DNA of 64,000 bases, taken from Leisingera sp. ANG59. Its GTDB lineage: Bacteria > Pseudomonadota > Alphaproteobacteria > Rhodobacterales > Rhodobacteraceae. Where the stretch lies: assembly GCF_013317235.1 (NCBI RefSeq), contig NZ_WLCM01000008.1:17711-81710 (forward strand), given 5' to 3'. Position numbers and translations under genes: made by a program. Of the stretch, positions 61,310 through 64,000 are shown piece by piece (position 1 is the stretch's first letter; every line of letters begins with the position of its first letter). Under the pieces are notes generated by a model. It was not told the origin of the DNA and did not search any database. It worked only from the letters and a program-made list of their open reading frames with translations.

Positions 61310-61545
61310 GTCTCTCTCCCTGATTATCTGACGCCGAGAGTAGCGGGATATGGCACCACCGAAAGACGAAACCGAACGTCACAGGCGGCCCGCCAGGCGG
61401 CACCGCTGCCCCGTGCCTGCCTGCCCCCCCCGGCAGGCGCGTTCAACAGTTCAGCTTGGTGCGAAGTTTGCTTCTCTATCCCGCCGGGCGCCAAGTATCC
61501 CGGTTCCCGCATTGCGCCCGCCCTGGCAGACGCGTGGCTTAGCGC

Positions 61546-62961
61546 TCAACTTGCCGCTTCCCGCGCCACCGCGGCAATGGCCGCCCGCACATCCGCCTCG
61601 CGGCTGCGGTGGTTGGTGATTGCGGCTCGCAGCATCACCCGGCCTTCCGCACGGGTGGTCGAGAACACCGCCTCGCCGCTTTCCTGCAGGGTCTGGGCGA
61701 CATGGGCATTGACCACCGACTGCGCCTCCGGCGGCAAATCGCTGCGCGCGGTGAACACGCAGACATTCGACACCACCGGCGCCCCCAGCGCCATAAAAGG
61801 CTGGGCCTCGACCTCTGCCGCCATGAACGCCGCCAGTTCGCAATTGCCGGTGATCGCCTCGGAAAAGGCCGCCTCGCCATAGGTCTCCAGCGCCGTCCAG
61901 ACCTTCAGCGCCCGGTTGCCGCGGGACAAATCAATCCCGTAATCGCAGAACCACGGCTCGCCCCCCGCCAGCCCGCGCTCGGCGCCTTCCAGATACGCGG
62001 GCCGCGCCGCAAAGGCCGCCCGGTGCTCGTCCTCATTGCGCAACAGCGCCATGCCGCAGTCATACCCCACATACATCCACTTGTGGAAATCCAGCGCGAT
62101 GCTGTCGGCCCGCCCGATGCCGTCGGACAGCGACCGGTACGGCTCCGCCGCAATCCGCGTCCAGGCGCCAAAGGCCCCGTCCACATGCAGCCACAGCCCC
62201 AGCTCCGCTGCCGCATCCGCCAAAGCGTTCAGATCATCAAACAGCCCCAGATCCACCGTGCCCGCGTTGCCCACCACCAGGAAGGGCAGCGCTCCGGCAG
62301 CCTTGTCCCCGGCCACCATCGCCGCCAGCGCGCCGCAGTCCAGCTTGCCATCGGCCAAGGGCACCTTGCGCAGGTTGTCCGAACCGATGCCCAGCAGCTC
62401 CACCGCCTTCAGCGTTGCGTTATGCACGCCCTCGCCCGCATAGGCGGTCAGCCGAACATCGCCCTGCCCGCGCTTGCGCAGATCCTTCAGAACCCGCAGC
62501 CGCGCCGCCTGAAAGGCAATCACCGTCGCCTGCGACGTCCCCGTCACCAGCAATCCGCTGGCCCCCTCCGGCAGCCCCATCTTGCGGCGGGTCCAATCCA
62601 CCACCGCACGCTCCATGTAGTTGGCGCCGTGATCGCGCCCGCCCATATTGGCATTGACCGCCGCCGCTGCCAGCGAGCTGATCAGGTCAGAGGCCAGCCC
62701 CGACCCCTGCACCCAGCCCCAGAACCGCGGATGAATATTGCCGCCATGATAGGGCAGCACGTCCTCAATGATCCGATCCACGGTCTCCTGCGGCCCGCGC
62801 GCCTCAGCCGTCACCGCATAGCGTGCATCAATATCCTCCGGCACCGGCTGCCACGGCCGCTCCGCCGCCTGCTGCATCTGATCCAGTGCCGCATCCAGCA
62901 TCCGCTGCGCCTCTGCCCGGAACGCCGCCCAGTCCTGCGTCCTGATCCCCTTCTCAGCCAC
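61546..62961 (-). CDS. Group II PLP decarboxylase (aromatic amino acid decarboxylase family)
   Basis: 471 residues. Preferred start is GTG at 62961 because AGGAGGAGG lies just upstream with proper spacing; an earlier GTG at 63024 would add 21 residues. Fold type I: HPRFWGWVQGSG (77-88), TGTSQATVIAFQAAR, HVDGAFGAW (259-267) and the PLP lysine in DFHKWMYVGYD (K294). Relatives decarboxylate DOPA, tryptophan, glutamate or aspartate; the HVDGAFG (not HVDAA) and the length place it nearer to the generic decarboxylases. Substrate unknown. Confidence 0.85.
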   Translation of the reverse strand: MAEKGIRTQDWAAFRAEAQRMLDAALDQMQQAAERPWQPVPEDIDARYAVTAEARGPQETVDRIIEDVLPYHGGNIHPRFWGWVQGSGLASDLISSLAAAAVNANMGGRDHGANYMERAVVDWTRRKMGLPEGASGLLVTGTSQATVIAFQAARLRVLKDLRKRGQGDVRLTAYAGEGVHNATLKAVELLGIGSDNLRKVPLADGKLDCGALAAMVAGDKAAGALPFLVVGNAGTVDLGLFDDLNALADAAAELGLWLHVDGAFGAWTRIAAEPYRSLSDGIGRADSIALDFHKWMYVGYDCGMALLRNEDEHRAAFAARPAYLEGAERGLAGGEPWFCDYGIDLSRGNRALKVWTALETYGEAAFSEAITGNCELAAFMAAEVEAQPFMALGAPVVSNVCVFTARSDLPPEAQSVVNAHVAQTLQESGEAVFSTTRAEGRVMLRAAITNHRSREADVRAAIAAVAREAAS

Positions 62962-63307
62962 CTTCGCGCCCTCCTCCTGCCTGCCGCTGGCGGCAGGTTT
63001 AGCCCGCAAATGCTGCAGTTGCACGGATAAGATCGCCGCACCCGGATAACCGGAATTTACATTCGAGGGATTGATAACTCTCTCACGGCTGCAACCAATC
63101 TAGACGAAAGTGGACGCGCTGCAGCATGGTTGACCCAGCGGCACTCCGGGCAGCCCCATCGGCGGAGGCAGCCCTCACCGTTTAAGATTCAAGACGATAC
63201 AAAGCCCAATCCACCTTATCCACAGCCCCTTGCGTCCCTCTTCCACCCGGCCCCAACACCTGCCATAATGGGCGCCAATCAACACCAAGGAAGAGCAGCT
63301 CCCGCAC
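62962..63307. other. 346-base divergent gap before parE
   Basis: Holds the promoter regions of the decarboxylase gene and of parE, and one perfect DnaA box at 63216-63224. No other gene or repeat is seen. A GATTC site (63186) lies nearby but alone means little. Confidence 0.5.
63216..63224 (+). promoter_or_regulatory. Single DnaA box (TTATCCACA) upstream of parE
   Basis: Exact consensus 9-mer, 83 bases before the parE ATG. As a lone box it is not evidence for an origin; it may control parE or be chance. Confidence 0.4.
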
Positions 63308-64000
63308 ATGGCCGACGACCTCCTCAGCACGCCCGCTTCTGAGACTTATGACGCGTCCTCCATCGAGGTTCTGGAAGGCCTCGAACCGGTCCGCCAGCGC
63401 CCCGGCATGTATATCGGCGGCACCGATGAGCGCGCGCTGCACCACATGGTAGCCGAGATCCTCGACAACTCCATGGACGAGGCCGTCGCCGGCCACGCCA
63501 ACCGGATCGAGGTGACGCTGCATTCCGACTACGCCGTCACCATCTCCGACAACGGCCGCGGCATCCCGATCGACCCGCACCCCAAGTTCCCGGACAAATC
63601 GGCGCTTGAGGTGATCCTCTGCACCCTGCACGCGGGCGGCAAATTCTCCGGCAAGGCCTATCAGACTTCGGGCGGCCTGCACGGCGTCGGCTCCTCGGTG
63701 GTGAACGCGCTGTCGGATTCCATGGTCGTGCAAGTGGCCAAGAACAAGGAGCTGTTCGAACAGCGCTTCTCCCGCGGCCTGCCCCTCGGCCCGGTGGAGA
63801 AAATCGGCGCCGCCCCCAACAAGCGCGGCACCTTCGTGACCTTCCACGCCGACGAGCAGATCTTCGGCCACCACCGCTTCAAGCCCAAGCGCCTGTTCAC
63901 CCTGGTGCGCTCCAAGGCCTACCTGTTCTCCGGCGTCGAGATCCGCTGGAAATCCGAAATCGACGACGGCGAAACCCCGACTGAGGCCACCTTCCACTTC
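63308..64000 (+). CDS. parE: DNA topoisomerase IV subunit B, partial
   Basis: First 231 residues, cut by the window end. GHKL ATPase motifs: AEILDNSMDEAVAG (about 49-62, Asn for Mg-ATP), ISDNGRGIP (about 79-87), and GGLHGVGSSVVNALS (about 123-137). The VRQRPGMYIGGTDERALHH start (28-46) is typical of ParE rather than GyrB in this group. It decatenates chromosomes with ParC. A ribosome site GGAAGAGC is near the ATG. Confidence 0.93.
   Translation, partial: MADDLLSTPASETYDASSIEVLEGLEPVRQRPGMYIGGTDERALHHMVAEILDNSMDEAVAGHANRIEVTLHSDYAVTISDNGRGIPIDPHPKFPDKSALEVILCTLHAGGKFSGKAYQTSGGLHGVGSSVVNALSDSMVVQVAKNKELFEQRFSRGLPLGPVEKIGAAPNKRGTFVTFHADEQIFGHHRFKPKRLFTLVRSKAYLFSGVEIRWKSEIDDGETPTEATFHF

Noticed and set aside
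61609-63030. A 473-codon plus-strand frame opposite the PLP decarboxylase
   Set aside because: The decarboxylase has clear catalytic motifs; this frame is its shadow.
63216-63224. Replication origin suggested by a DnaA box
   Set aside because: Only one box, no AT-rich unwinding region and no dnaA, parA or repC nearby.

Overview
The window is one contiguous, GC-rich, tightly packed piece of bacterial chromosome. Gene content and protein style point to the Roseobacter group of the Rhodobacteraceae (Alphaproteobacteria; Leisingera, Phaeobacter or Ruegeria-like). The pointers are a PhaR/phasin/PhaC/PhaZ polyhydroxybutyrate block, MetR next to MetF, an SdhE plus aspartate-type aminotransferase neighbourhood, and several Rhodobacteraceae-style small hypotheticals. 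This placement is an inference from recognition, not from a search. There are no rRNA or tRNA genes, no CRISPR array, no transposase and no prophage genes, so this looks like core and near-core chromosome.

Layout. 1-4.6 kb: the start of an inositol-monophosphatase-type gene, an MDR-type NADP oxidoreductase, divergent metR/metF, a hotdog thioesterase and a DUF2867 protein. 4.6-11.8 kb: an orphan molybdenum-hydroxylase large subunit coupled to a DUF2235 hydrolase, an ornithine/lysine-type decarboxylase divergent from an Lrp/AsnC regulator, a LysR regulator and a fatty-acid hydroxylase/sterol desaturase. 12-17.4 kb: valS (with an internal low-GC patch), a DUF1330 protein, and an overlapping TerB-TerB-PhnD-like operon. 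17.5-27.3 kb: a complete polar amino-acid-type ABC transporter, then a gamma-glutamylation (Puu-like) amine catabolism set: two glutamine-synthetase-fold ligases, a class I glutamine amidotransferase, a PuuB-type oxidase, and a DegT aminotransferase. 27.3-35.6 kb: small membrane proteins, phaR, an epimerase, an adenylate cyclase/TPR protein, phaP, phaC and divergent phaZ. PhaR-type CTGC-N3-GCAG sites lie in front of phaP and between phaC and phaZ.

35.6-43 kb: a CENP-V/GFA-type zinc protein, a cluster of three alpha/beta hydrolases with a VOC protein, a DUF4105 membrane protein, a small conserved hypothetical and thrS. 43.1-45.7 kb: a bufferin-type RiPP operon (DUF2282 precursor, DUF692/MNIO enzyme, DUF2063 partner, DoxX membrane protein) with a terminator-like hairpin between precursor and enzyme. 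45.8-54.7 kb: ArsC-like protein, cold-shock protein, folA-thyA, glyoxalase, a HTH-sdhE-MarR cluster divergent from an aminotransferase, and several exported or hypothetical proteins. 55-64 kb: patatin-like phospholipase, yeast-type cytosine deaminase, MATE exporter, DUF2461, NicO plus DUF1007 metal transport pair, AhpD-like peroxidase, group II PLP decarboxylase, and the start of parE.

The most interesting system-level observations are: the bufferin operon with its built-in attenuator; the transporter plus double-ligase gamma-glutamylation locus with a shared TTTGATCAAA palindrome in front of two of its genes; the translationally overlapping TerB-TerB-PhnD operon; the low-GC segment embedded in valS; and a small interspersed repeat with the core GGAACCAGAAAGAAGC.
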